Below are positions 50,875-58,999 of a DNA stretch of 64,000 bases, one piece after another (the stretch's first letter is position 1; each line of letters opens with the position of its first letter). The stretch is from the NCBI RefSeq assembly GCF_036226665.1, contig NZ_CP109007.1, forward strand, positions 5,248,501 to 5,312,500. The letters run 5' to 3'. The DNA is from Streptomyces sp. NBC_00691. GTDB taxonomy: Bacteria; Actinomycetota; Actinomycetes; Streptomycetales; Streptomycetaceae. The notes beneath the pieces are model-generated. The model was not told the DNA's origin. It saw nothing but the letters and a program-made list of their open reading frames with translations, and searched no databases. A program made the translations under genes and the position numbers.

Positions 50875-51822
50875 GTGAGCACCTTGAAGAACGCGTCAGC
50901 GGACCGCCCGATCTCGCTCACCGCTCCGAGCGGCATCGACCGCGCCGCGCACCACCGCCTCGACGAGGCCTGGCTTGCGGCGGCCTGGAGCCACCCCACC
51001 ACGCGGGTCTTCGTGGTCTCCGGGGGCCAGGTGCTGATCGACGACACGGCGGACGGCACGACCGAACTCGTCATGACCCCGGCCTTCGAGGCCCCGGTCA
51101 CCGAGACCCACCGCTACTTCCTGGGCACGGACGCCGACGGCGTCTCCTACTTCGCGCTCCAGAAGGACTCCCTGCCCGGCCGCATGGACCAGTCCGCGCG
51201 GCCCGCCGGGCTCCGCGAGGCCGGACTGCTGCTGTCGGACCGGGACGCGGCCCTCATGGTGCACGCGGTGGCCCTGGAGAACTGGCAGCGCCTCCACCGC
51301 TTCTGCTCGCGCTGCGGCGAGCGCACCGTCATCGCCGCCGCCGGGCACATCCGCCGCTGCCAGGCGTGCGGCGCCGAGCACTACCCGCGGACCGACCCCG
51401 CGGTGATCATGCTGGTCACGGACGAGGAGGACCGGGCGCTGCTCGGCCGCCAGGTCCACTGGCCCGAGGGCCGCTTCTCGACGCTCGCCGGGTTCGTCGA
51501 GCCCGGCGAGTCCATAGAGGCGTCGGTGGCCCGTGAGGTCTTCGAGGAGGCCGGTGTCACGGTCGGCGAGGTCGAGTACATCGCCAGCCAGCCGTGGCCG
51601 TTCCCGTCCAGCCTGATGCTGGGCTTCTTCGCCCGCGCGACCTCCTCGGAGATCACCGTGGACGGCGAGGAGATCCACGAGGCCCGCTGGTTCTCCCGCG
51701 ATGACCTGGCCGCCGCCTTCGAGTCGGGCGAGGTGATCCCGCCCTACGGCATCTCGATCGCCTCCCGGCTGATCGAGCGCTGGTACGGCAAGCCGCTGCC
51801 GAAGCCCGGCGACGTGATCTGA
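50875..51822 (+). CDS. nudC: NAD+ diphosphatase NudC
   Basis: A 315-residue Nudix enzyme. Zinc ribbon CSRC ... CQAC (about 143-166) and then the Nudix box GFVEPGESIEASVAREVFEEAGV with the NudC-specific SQPWPFPSSLM (SQPWPFPxS) signature just after it. It hydrolyses NAD(H) and can remove NAD caps from RNA. GTG 50875 is preferred; a TTG at 50863 overlaps the purine-rich site. Its stop region is duplicated in tandem (see 51804). Matches mycobacterial position Rv3199c beside mycoredoxin and uvrD2. Confidence 0.95.
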   Translation: MSTLKNASADRPISLTAPSGIDRAAHHRLDEAWLAAAWSHPTTRVFVVSGGQVLIDDTADGTTELVMTPAFEAPVTETHRYFLGTDADGVSYFALQKDSLPGRMDQSARPAGLREAGLLLSDRDAALMVHAVALENWQRLHRFCSRCGERTVIAAAGHIRRCQACGAEHYPRTDPAVIMLVTDEEDRALLGRQVHWPEGRFSTLAGFVEPGESIEASVAREVFEEAGVTVGEVEYIASQPWPFPSSLMLGFFARATSSEITVDGEEIHEARWFSRDDLAAAFESGEVIPPYGISIASRLIERWYGKPLPKPGDVI

Positions 51823-51880
51823 GACGCACGGCACGTCCGCGGCCCGGCGAGATGATCTGAGACGTACGACACGTCCGCCG
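51804..51880. repeat. tandem 38/39-bp duplication across the nudC stop codon
   Basis: 51804-51841 and 51842-51880 share GCCCGGCGA and TGATCTGAGACG, with four substitutions and one indel. The first copy holds the last codons of nudC and its TGA. The terminator starts at 51881, immediately after. Confidence 0.88.
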
Positions 51881-51933
51881 GCGCACGGAGAAACCCCCGA
51901 CCGATCAGACCGGTCGGGGGTTTCTCCGTGCGC
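51881..51933. terminator. perfect 23-bp bidirectional terminator between nudC and mycoredoxin
   Basis: 51881-51903 and 51911-51933 are exact complements (core GGAGAAACCCCCGACCG) around a 7-base loop. Genes converge on it; the + strand stem contains GGGGGTTT. Confidence 0.9.
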
Positions 51934-51948
51934 GGGGAGCCCGGTGGC

Positions 51949-52191
51949 TCAGACGCTGAGCGCCTGCTTCACCTGGGCGAGGCTCGGGTTCGTCAGCGTG
52001 GAGCCGTCCGGGAAGAGGACGGTCGGAACGGTCTGGTTTCCGCCGTTCGCCTTCTCCACGAAGGCCGCCGAGTCGGGGTCCTGCTCGATGTTGATCTCCG
52101 TGTACGCGATGCCCTCGCGGTCCATCTGGCTCTTCAGCCGACGGCAGTAGCCGCACCACGTGGTGCTGTACATCGTCACAGTGCCCTGCAT
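51949..52191 (-). CDS. mrx1: mycoredoxin (glutaredoxin-like)
   Basis: An 80-residue redoxin: MQGTVTMYSTTWCGYC with active-site CGYC (Cys13, Cys16), cis-Pro loop TVPTVLFPDG and NPSLAQVKQAL helix. Start ATG 52191 follows CGAGGAG. Family enzymes reduce mycothiol-mixed disulfides. It lies between nudC and uvrD2 as in mycobacteria (Rv3198A). The longer upstream frame is antisense. Confidence 0.94.
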   Translation of the reverse strand: MQGTVTMYSTTWCGYCRRLKSQMDREGIAYTEINIEQDPDSAAFVEKANGGNQTVPTVLFPDGSTLTNPSLAQVKQALSV

Positions 52192-52339
52192 GGCGAGGCG
52201 CTCCTCTTGGTTTCGCTGACGGGTGCCGAGAGGAAGAACGTACGCCCTGTCCCGGCCATTCCCGGAATTCGTACGACCGCGGCCGCGGCCTGTGGACAAG
52301 CCTCCGCGGCGAGCCCGGCGGACCTGGCAGCATTGGGGG

Positions 52340-54514
52340 GTGACAGCAGCAACGCACTCCACTCTCTTCCCGCAGGTCCCGGAGACGGCCGACGCGGTGC
52401 TCGACGGGCTCGACCCGGAGCAGCGCGAGGTCGCCCTGGCCCTGACCGGCCCGGTGTGCGTGCTGGCGGGCGCCGGCACGGGCAAGACGCGGGCGATCAC
52501 CCACCGCATCGCCTACGGCGTGCGGTCGGGCAGACTCCAGCCCGCCAGCGTGTTGGCCGTCACCTTCACCAACCGCGCCGCGGGCGAGATGCGCGGCCGG
52601 CTCCGGCAGCTCGGCGCGGGCGGCGTCCAGGCGCGCACGTTCCACTCCGCGGCCCTCCGCCAGCTCCAGTTCTTCTGGCCGAAAGCCGTCGGTGGCGATC
52701 TGCCCCGGCTCCTGGAGCGGAAGATCCAGCTCGTCGCCGACGCCGCGGCCCGCTGCCGGGTCCGGCTCGACCGGAACGAGCTGCGCGACGTGACCGGCGA
52801 GATCGAGTGGGCCAAGGTCACCCAGACCGTCCCCGCCGACTACCCGGCCATCGTCGCCAAGGCCCACCGGGACGCCCCCCGCGACCCGGCGGAAATCAGC
52901 CAGATCTATGCGATGTACGAGCAGCTGAAGCGCGACCGCTCGGTGATCGACTTCGAGGACGTGCTGCTGCTCACCGTCGGCATCCTCCAGGACCGGCACG
53001 ACATCGCCGACCAGATCCGGAGCCAGTACCAGCACTTCGTCGTGGACGAGTACCAGGACGTCTCCCCGCTCCAGCAGCGGCTGCTCGACCTGTGGCTCGG
53101 CGACCGCGACAACCTCTGCGTCGTCGGCGACGCGAGCCAGACGATCTACTCCTTCACCGGGGCCACTCCCGACCACCTGCTGAACTTCCGCACCCGCCAC
53201 CCCGGGGCCACGGTGGTCAAGCTGGTCCGCGACTACCGCTCGACCCCCCAGGTCGTCCACCTCGCCAACGGCCTGCTCGGCCAGGCCCGCGGCCGGGCCG
53301 CCGAGCACCGCCTGGAACTGATCTCCCAGCGCGACCCCGGCCCCGGCCCCGTCTACACCGAGTACGCGGACGAGCCGACGGAGGCCGAGGGCACCGCCCG
53401 CCGCATCCGGGACCTCATCGCCGCCGGCGTCCCGGCCGGCGAGATCGCCGTCCTCTACCGGATCAACGCCCAGTCCGAGGTGTACGAGCAGGCCCTGGCC
53501 GACGCCGGGGTGCCCTACCAGCTGCGCGGCGCCGAGCGCTTCTTCGAGCGCCAGGAGGTACGGGAGGCGGGCATCGCCCTGCGCGGCGCGGCCCGCGCCG
53601 GGGGCAACGACTCCCTCCTCGACGACGCCGAGGACCTGCCCGCTCAGGTCAGAGCCGTCCTCTCGACCAAGGGCTGGACCTCGCAGCCGCCCTCGGGCTC
53701 CGGCGCCGTCCGGGACCGCTGGGAGTCCCTCGCCGCCCTCGTCCGGCTCGCCGAGGACTTCGCCCGCGCACGGTCCGGAGCCACCCTCTCCGACCTCGTC
53801 GCCGAACTCGACGAGCGGGCCGCCGCGCAGCACGCGCCGACCGTGCAGGGCGTCACCCTCGCCTCGCTGCACTCCGCCAAGGGCCTCGAATGGGACGCCG
53901 TCTTCCTGGTCGGCCTCACCGAGGGCATGATGCCCATCACCTACGCCAAGACCGACGAGCAGGTCGAGGAGGAGCGGCGCCTGCTGTACGTCGGCGTCAC
54001 CCGAGCCCGGCTCCACCTCACGCTCTCCTGGGCGCTCTCCCGCTCCCCGGGCGGCCGGGCCTCCCGGCGCCCCAGCCGCTTCCTCAAGGGCCTGCGGCCC
54101 GGCTCCGGCTCCCTCGGCACCGTCGCCCCGGGCGGGTCCGGCTCCTTCGAGCGGGGCGCCGCCGGCCGCCGCAAGCCGCGCGGCCCCGTTCTCTGCCGGG
54201 TCTGCGGGGCGACCCTCACCGAGGCGGGCGCCATGAAGCTCATGCGCTGCGAGGACTGCCCCTCGGACATGGACGAGGGACTGTACGAGCGGCTCCGCGA
54301 CTGGCGCGCCGAGCAGGCCAGGGAACTCGGTCAGCCGGCGTACTGCGTGTTCACCGACAAGACGCTGATGGCCATCGCCGAGCGGGTCCCCGGCACCGGC
54401 GGGGAGCTCTCCTCGATCTCCGGCGTCGGCGCCCGCAAGCTCGACCGCTTCGGCGCCGACGTCCTGGCCATCTGCGCAGGTGAGGACGGAGGGACGGGCC
54501 TCGACGACAGCTGA
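52340..54514 (+). CDS. uvrD2: UvrD2-type ATP-dependent DNA helicase
   Basis: A 724-residue SF1A helicase. GAGTGKTRAITHRIAYGV (Walker A), TFTNRAAGEMRGRL, VVDEYQDVSPLQ, GDASQTIYSFTGA, SLHSAKGLEWDAVFLVG and GVTRARLHL are clear. The tetracysteine CRVC ... RCEDC (about 622-645) and a C-terminal HRDC domain (FTDKTLMAIAERVPGTGGELSSISGVG) identify the UvrD2 subgroup. GTG 52340; the upstream frame is proline-rich and non-coding. In mycobacteria UvrD2 is essential. Confidence 0.93.
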   Translation: MTAATHSTLFPQVPETADAVLDGLDPEQREVALALTGPVCVLAGAGTGKTRAITHRIAYGVRSGRLQPASVLAVTFTNRAAGEMRGRLRQLGAGGVQARTFHSAALRQLQFFWPKAVGGDLPRLLERKIQLVADAAARCRVRLDRNELRDVTGEIEWAKVTQTVPADYPAIVAKAHRDAPRDPAEISQIYAMYEQLKRDRSVIDFEDVLLLTVGILQDRHDIADQIRSQYQHFVVDEYQDVSPLQQRLLDLWLGDRDNLCVVGDASQTIYSFTGATPDHLLNFRTRHPGATVVKLVRDYRSTPQVVHLANGLLGQARGRAAEHRLELISQRDPGPGPVYTEYADEPTEAEGTARRIRDLIAAGVPAGEIAVLYRINAQSEVYEQALADAGVPYQLRGAERFFERQEVREAGIALRGAARAGGNDSLLDDAEDLPAQVRAVLSTKGWTSQPPSGSGAVRDRWESLAALVRLAEDFARARSGATLSDLVAELDERAAAQHAPTVQGVTLASLHSAKGLEWDAVFLVGLTEGMMPITYAKTDEQVEEERRLLYVGVTRARLHLTLSWALSRSPGGRASRRPSRFLKGLRPGSGSLGTVAPGGSGSFERGAAGRRKPRGPVLCRVCGATLTEAGAMKLMRCEDCPSDMDEGLYERLRDWRAEQARELGQPAYCVFTDKTLMAIAERVPGTGGELSSISGVGARKLDRFGADVLAICAGEDGGTGLDDS

Positions 54515-54528
54515 GCGAAACTCGTGGG

Positions 54529-54567
54529 AAAAATAGTTTGCGCCTGCCCCGTCAAGCCCCATAGGTT
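54529..54567 (+). promoter_or_regulatory. WblC/WhiB7-type autoregulated promoter of the wblC leader
   Basis: AT-rich AAAAATAG (54529-54536) directly upstream of a -35 TTGCGC (54538-54543), 18 bp, and -10 TAGGTT (54562-54567). An AT-tract next to the -35 is the element contacted by the AT-hook of WhiB7 with SigA/HrdB. Confidence 0.75.
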
Positions 54568-54687
54568 CTTAACCACGGAAACAGCGGCTTCTAAGAAGCC
54601 CTGTCTCTGTGCTGTACTTGTCCAAATAAACATGAGGGTCCGGCTCGCACCCGAGCCCTCCGAGACGCCGAGAGGAGGCGATTCCAC

Positions 54688-55044
54688 GTGATCAGCAACG
54701 TCATTCAGACCAGCACCGCCAGCTTCATCAGCCGTGCCGGCTTCGTCAGCACCGTCAAAATGACCGACCGCTCCGTCGTCTCCGCCTGCTCGCTCGGCCT
54801 CTCCGCCTCGGCGTTCATTGGCACCGGTCTGCCCGTCTCCGGCCTTGCCGGTGCCGGCCTGCGGCCCGCTGCCGTGGAGCTTCGCAATGAGCGACCGACC
54901 AAGGCACTGGAAGCAGGAGCAGCAGGCAAGGCCAAGGCCTATGACTTTGCGGCGACCGGTGCCGGCACCCAGCAGCAGACGACGACGCACGACCACAAGA
55001 TGTGGGCCTTCCGTGGGCTCGAACCCTGGAGCGATCCAGTCTGA
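54688..55044 (+). CDS. wblC leader ORF (118 codons)
   Basis: GTG 54688 with AGGAGG at 54674-54679. The frame begins MISNVIQTSTASFISRAG and runs to a TGA at 55042, 24 bases before the attenuator. Composition is Ser/Ala/Thr-rich at first, then hydrophilic; no domain is visible. It lies in the transcript driven by the wblC promoter. The stop is inside the left arm of an 8-bp hairpin (55039-55057). Translation of such leaders senses ribosome inhibition in wblC/whiB7 systems, so ribosome position rather than the peptide is probably what matters. Confidence 0.65.
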   Translation: MISNVIQTSTASFISRAGFVSTVKMTDRSVVSACSLGLSASAFIGTGLPVSGLAGAGLRPAAVELRNERPTKALEAGAAGKAKAYDFAATGAGTQQQTTTHDHKMWAFRGLEPWSDPV

Positions 55045-55110
55045 TCCATGATCAGACCGGCGCCTTCAGGGCCGCGGAACCCCACCCGGGATCCGCGGCC
55101 CTTTTGTTTG
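55039..55110 (+). promoter_or_regulatory. wblC transcription attenuator
   Basis: Hairpin 1: GTCTGATC-CAT-GATCAGAC (55039-55057), containing the leader ORF stop. A smaller hairpin CTGGA/TCCAG sits just before (55026-55039). Terminator: AGGGCCGCGGA (55068-55078) pairs exactly with 55092-55102, followed by TTTTGTTTG. Together these form an intrinsic attenuator 108 bp before the wblC start; antibiotic-slowed ribosomes on the leader ORF would be expected to shift the folding and allow read-through. Confidence 0.8.
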
Positions 55111-55217
55111 TCCCCGAACGGGGACGACGACACGAGGACGCCTCGGGACAGACACACCCCGGTACCAGCCGAAACCCCGGTCAACAGGCCGGAACGACCA
55201 GACGAGGAAAGACCACC

Positions 55218-55589
55218 GTGCAACTCGAAGCGCACGCCCCGTCAGTACCGCCTTCCGCATCGATCGCCCAGCCCGGCCGCCCCACGGAGGACCCCACTTT
55301 GACCCCCCTCAGCACGCTCACCGCGCTCGACGACGCCATCGAGAACCTCGGCGTCCCCGTCCCCTGTCGCGCCTACGACCCGGAGGTCTTCTTCGCGGAG
55401 TCCCCGGCCGACGTCGAGTACGCGAAGTCCCTCTGCCGGACCTGCCCCCTCGTGGCCGCCTGCCTCGCCGGCGCCCAGGAGCGGCGCGAGCCGTGGGGTG
55501 TCTGGGGTGGCGAGCTCTTCGTCCAGGGCGTGGTCGTCGCCCGCAAGCGGCCCCGTGGCCGTCCGCGCAAGAACCCGGTCGCGGCATGA
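55218..55589 (+). CDS. wblC: WhiB-family regulator WblC (WhiB7)
   Basis: A 123-residue WhiB protein. The four Fe-S cysteines are present: Cys in VPCRAYDP, CRTCP, and ACLAG (C...C-x2-C-x5-C). GVWGGE is the sigma-binding turn and RGRPRKNP the C-terminal AT-hook, diagnostic of WblC/WhiB7. GTG 55218 with GAGGAAAG. It binds HrdB region 4 and activates antibiotic-resistance genes; expression here is controlled by its own promoter motif and the leader attenuator. Its stop overlaps the next gene by ATGA. Confidence 0.95.
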   Translation: MQLEAHAPSVPPSASIAQPGRPTEDPTLTPLSTLTALDDAIENLGVPVPCRAYDPEVFFAESPADVEYAKSLCRTCPLVAACLAGAQERREPWGVWGGELFVQGVVVARKRPRGRPRKNPVAA

Positions 55590-55909
55590 GCGCCACCGGA
55601 ACCATCGACCGCCCCCTCACGCACGATCCCCAGAAGCAGGCCCCGATGACCTCTTCCACCAGCGAGCCCGCCGGCTCCGCCACCCCAGTCTTCTTCCCCT
55701 CCGCCGCGCCCACCGCGCGTCAGAACAGGACCCGTGAAATGCAACTCGCCCCAGAAGCCCTCGCCCGTGCCCATATGCACGAGCGTCACCGTGAGGCCGA
55801 CGCGGAACGCCAGGCCGTGCGCCTGGTCGCCGCCCGACGCATGCAGCGCCGCGCCGAGCGCGTCTCGCTGCGTGCCCGCCGCGCGCTGGCCATGGCCGTC
55901 ATGCACTGA
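55586..55909 (+). CDS. small basic protein co-transcribed with wblC
   Basis: A 107-residue protein overlapping the wblC stop (ATGA), so likely translated by coupling. The first half is disordered; the second half is strongly helical and basic (HERHREADAERQAVRLVAARRMQRRAERVSLRARRALAMAVMH), a possible nucleic-acid or coiled-coil segment. An internal ATG at 55646 would also fit. I recognise it only as a neighbour of wblC in Streptomyces; function unknown. Confidence 0.65.
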   Translation: MSATGTIDRPLTHDPQKQAPMTSSTSEPAGSATPVFFPSAAPTARQNRTREMQLAPEALARAHMHERHREADAERQAVRLVAARRMQRRAERVSLRARRALAMAVMH

Positions 55910-56033
55910 CGCACGCCATGCGCCGATCCACCCGCGCCCCCCAGGGGCGCCCCCGCGGGGGCCGGTCCGAACGGACCGGCCCCCGCGGTGCGTTGTCGGG
56001 TCCCCGGCGCTTCGTCGGGTTATCGTCACAAGG

Positions 56034-56216
56034 GTGAACGACGCCCGTACCCCCGAGGGGCCCCTCGTCTGCGCACGCTGCGGCAAGACGGCCGACACCC
56101 TGCCGCTGACCTGGACCTGTTCGGTGGAGAACGGCCGGCGCAGCTACTTCTGCGAGGACTGCGCCCGCGCCAACATCCGTGCGATCGAAGGCCGCCTCGA
56201 CTCCTCCTGGTGGTGA
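56034..56216 (+). CDS. small zinc-ribbon protein of 60 residues
   Basis: GTG 56034 (AAGGGTGAAC) gives 60 residues with CARC near the start and CEDC near residue 40, a two-knuckle zinc ribbon (VCARCGKTADTLPLTWTCS, SYFCEDCARANIRAIEGRL). Stop lies 4 bp from the convergent ABC1 kinase stop. Function unknown; possibly a nucleic-acid or protein adaptor. Confidence 0.78.
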   Translation: MNDARTPEGPLVCARCGKTADTLPLTWTCSVENGRRSYFCEDCARANIRAIEGRLDSSWW

Positions 56217-56220
56217 CCCG

Positions 56221-57570
56221 TCAGTCCGAGGCGTCCGCCACGAAGCCCGGCAGCCACTCCTCCAGCTCGGCCCGCAGACGCACCGTCGCGTTCAGCTGGC
56301 AGAGCACCCCGATGGTGCTCAGCGTCACGCGGTGTATCAGCAGATACGAGGGCGGCAGGTTCAGCTGCTTGCCCAGCTGGTGCGCGGGGGAGCGAGGGTC
56401 GGCGATCCGGGCCGCCTGGGTGCGCATCCAGCCGCGGGTGAACAGGAAGGACTCCGCCTCGGCCGGCTCGATGATCGGCAGCAGGTACTCCAGGACCGCG
56501 TCGGGGTCGAGCACCACGGACTTCTTGACGAAGCCGTCCGCCCGCAGCAGCTCGTAGACGGTCTCGGCCTCCCCCTCCAGCGTCATCCGCAGACAGGTGC
56601 CGATCGTCTCCGGAAGCCCGCCCGGCAACCTGTCCACGGTGCCGAAGTCGAGCACCCCGAGCCGCCAGCCCTCCGGTCCCTCGTCCTCGTCGGCGCCCGG
56701 AAGCAGCCGGAAGTTCCCCGGGTGCGGATCGGCGTGCAGCAGACCGGTGCGCGCGGGGCCGGAGAAGAGGAATCGGGCCAGGAGCTGGCCCGCCCGGTCC
56801 CGCTGCTCCGCCGTACCGTCCGCGATCACCTCCGCGAGCGGGATGCCGTCCATCCACTCGGTCACCAGGACCTGGTCCGCCCGGTGCACCACCGCCGGCA
56901 CGAGCACGTCGGGGTCGTCCGCGAACTCCTCCGCGTGCTTCTGCTGGGCCGCCGCCTCCAGGGCGTAGTCCAGCTCCTCCGAGACCCGGTCCCGCATCTC
57001 GGTGATCAGCGGCTTGATGTCCATCCCCGGGATCAGCGGGCCGAGCAGCCGGGCGAACCGGCTCAGTTGCGTGAGGTCCGAGAGCAGGGCCTCCCCGGCG
57101 CCCGGGTACTGCACCTTCACCGCGACCTCGCGCCCGTCGTGCCACACGGCCCGGTGCACCTGGCCGATCGAGGCGGCCGCCGCCGGCTTGTCCTCGAACT
57201 CCAGGAACAGCTCCCGCCACTCCGTGCCCAGCCGCTCCTCGAGGACCGCGTGCACGGTACGCGTCGGCATCGGCGGCGCCGCGTCCTGGAGCTTCGTCAG
57301 GGCCGCCCGGTAGGGCCCGGCCACCTCCTCGGGAAGCGCCGACTCGAAGACGGACAGCGCCTGCCCGAACTTCATGGCCCCGCCCTTGAGCTCACCGAGC
57401 ACCTTGAACAGCTGCTCGGCCGTGCGCTGCTGGAGTTCACGGGCGACGATCTCCGCCGATCTCCCGCCGATCCGCTTGCCCAGGCCCCAGGTGGCCCGGC
57501 CCGCGAAGCCCAGCGGCAACGCGGCCAACTTGGCGGTCCGGGTGACCGCCTTCCGGGGAAGATCAGACAT
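56221..57570 (-). CDS. ABC1/UbiB-family atypical kinase
   Basis: A 449-residue kinase-like protein. The family KxGQxxS motif is KFGQALS (67-73), the AAAS loop (PAAAASIGQVHRA) replaces the P-loop, with the invariant Lys in VAVKVQYPG, EELDYALEA, HADPHPGNF and LDFGTVD. Such proteins bind ADP/ATP and act in lipid or quinone metabolism. ATG 57570 has GGAGGGGCG upstream. Corresponds to Rv3197 beside whiB7. Confidence 0.93.
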   Translation of the reverse strand: MSDLPRKAVTRTAKLAALPLGFAGRATWGLGKRIGGRSAEIVARELQQRTAEQLFKVLGELKGGAMKFGQALSVFESALPEEVAGPYRAALTKLQDAAPPMPTRTVHAVLEERLGTEWRELFLEFEDKPAAAASIGQVHRAVWHDGREVAVKVQYPGAGEALLSDLTQLSRFARLLGPLIPGMDIKPLITEMRDRVSEELDYALEAAAQQKHAEEFADDPDVLVPAVVHRADQVLVTEWMDGIPLAEVIADGTAEQRDRAGQLLARFLFSGPARTGLLHADPHPGNFRLLPGADEDEGPEGWRLGVLDFGTVDRLPGGLPETIGTCLRMTLEGEAETVYELLRADGFVKKSVVLDPDAVLEYLLPIIEPAEAESFLFTRGWMRTQAARIADPRSPAHQLGKQLNLPPSYLLIHRVTLSTIGVLCQLNATVRLRAELEEWLPGFVADASD

Positions 57571-57590
57571 ACGCCCCTCCAAAACCCAGA

Positions 57591-57642
57591 CTGCCGTGCC
57601 GCGCAGGGCGGTCAGCCCTGCCGTGCCGCGCAGGGCCGTTAC
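57591..57642. repeat. tandem 27-bp duplication at the stop of the ThiF-like gene
   Basis: CTGCCGTGCCGCGCAGGGC occurs at 57591-57609 and 57618-57636. On the minus strand the first copy carries the TAA stop of the ThiF-like gene (57639-57641), and the corresponding position of the second copy is TGA, in the same frame, nine codons downstream. Confidence 0.85.
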
Positions 57643-58787
57643 CCCGCCATTGTGTCCTGCGCGCCTCCGGCTGCCGAGGCGCGCTCCCCCTCTCCGCCGC
57701 GCGAAGCCCCGCAGGGGCAGGCCGGATGGGGTCTCAGCCGCTCCGCCCGCCACTCCGACAGCGGCAGCGACATCTCCCAGCGGGTGCTCGTGCTCGCCGG
57801 GAGGTCCCCGTCGAGGAAGGCGAGCGCGTGCGCGGCGGCCAGCCCCGCCACCGCCGTCGCGAGACCAAGGTCGCAGGCGGGCAGGGGATGCCGGGCGCCG
57901 GAGCGCCACTGGGCCAGCAGCCGGGGCCAGTCCGGCTCCCGGTCCGTCCGTTCCTCCTGGAGGCACCGCGCGCACGCCGTGCCGCCCGGCAGGACGAGCG
58001 GCCCGACGACTCCCGTCGCCTCGATGACCCCGGCGTACAGATGCGGGGTCCCCGTGGTGACCCATCGCTGCGCCGGAAGCGGATCGGGGACGTACGCGCC
58101 GAGACCGTCCCGTGGCGTCACCACGACGAGTGACAGCCCGAACCCGCCGGACCCCTCACCCGGTCGCGCCGGTCCGCCCGGGCCGCGTGCCCTCCGCCAC
58201 CGGCCGACCAGCCGACGGGCCGCCGTCGCCCGGCGCTCGCCGACCGCCTCGGCCGGCAGCCCGCCCGGGGCCGTCTCCCAGGGCTCGACCCGGCCCGAGT
58301 CGACGACCTCGACCCCGCCCACACCCGCCGCCGCGAGCAGCGCCGCCACCATCGCCCCCACCCGACCCGCGCCCCGGACCTGGACGCGCGCGGCCCGGCG
58401 GGCCGCCAGGACCCGTACCGCCCGGTCCGGCTCCGGGTGGACGACGGAGAGGGAGGCGAGGTCGGCGCGGAGCGGATCGAGGGCGGTGTCCACCGCGCCG
58501 GCCGTCGGCCCGGCCTTCCCCGGGCGCCCGGTCGAGGCGTCGGCCAGCAGTCCCGCCGATTCGAGCCGCGCGAGCAGCGCGTCGAGGCGTCCGCGCGGCA
58601 GGCCGAGCGTCCTCGCCTCGGCCCCGAGCAGCTCGGTGCCGCGGGTGCCGTCGAGCAGTCCGAGCAGGGTTCCCGTCGCCTGGTCGACGGGATCGAGCAC
58701 CACCGCGTGCGCGGGGGTGACCCCGAACTGCACGCTGCGCAGACTGCGCCAGGCGCGCCGCAGCGCCGGTTTCACCATCGGATGCAT
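57639..58787 (-). CDS. ThiF/E1-like protein (TOMM leader-binding-type)
   Basis: A 382-residue protein. About 1-100 is a winged-helix-like part (DPVDQATGTLLGLLDGTRGTELLGAEARTLGLPRGRLDALLARL); then an E1-type Rossmann domain with RGAGRVGAMVAALLAAAGVGGVEVVDSG, and zinc cysteines CARC and CPCG at the end. No catalytic Cys is obvious. The arrangement resembles cyclodehydratase partner (C) proteins that hold leader peptides in azole-forming RiPP pathways, but no precursor, YcaO or dehydrogenase gene is adjacent. ATG 58787; ATG 58778 is possible. Function open. Confidence 0.8.
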   Translation of the reverse strand: MHPMVKPALRRAWRSLRSVQFGVTPAHAVVLDPVDQATGTLLGLLDGTRGTELLGAEARTLGLPRGRLDALLARLESAGLLADASTGRPGKAGPTAGAVDTALDPLRADLASLSVVHPEPDRAVRVLAARRAARVQVRGAGRVGAMVAALLAAAGVGGVEVVDSGRVEPWETAPGGLPAEAVGERRATAARRLVGRWRRARGPGGPARPGEGSGGFGLSLVVVTPRDGLGAYVPDPLPAQRWVTTGTPHLYAGVIEATGVVGPLVLPGGTACARCLQEERTDREPDWPRLLAQWRSGARHPLPACDLGLATAVAGLAAAHALAFLDGDLPASTSTRWEMSLPLSEWRAERLRPHPACPCGASRGGEGERASAAGGAQDTMAG

Positions 58788-58999
58788 TTCCCCCGCCCCG
58801 CATTCATGATCGACAGCTTCATGATCGACAACGGCCTTTCGCCGTCGGGTCGAGAATGCCCCGCCGCCGTGACGGTCGCAGAAAGTTGTCCACAGGCGAG
58901 GCGATTAGTCATTCGAATCGTGTGGGGTGTGAGCGGATCGTTGCCGAAACCACTCCGGAGGCGGGACTTCCCCCGCTGACAGCGGGTAACGTCGGGGCC

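Noticed and set aside
57639..58787. Azole/TOMM biosynthetic gene cluster
   Set aside because: Only the leader-binding-like protein is present; no YcaO, oxidase or precursor nearby.
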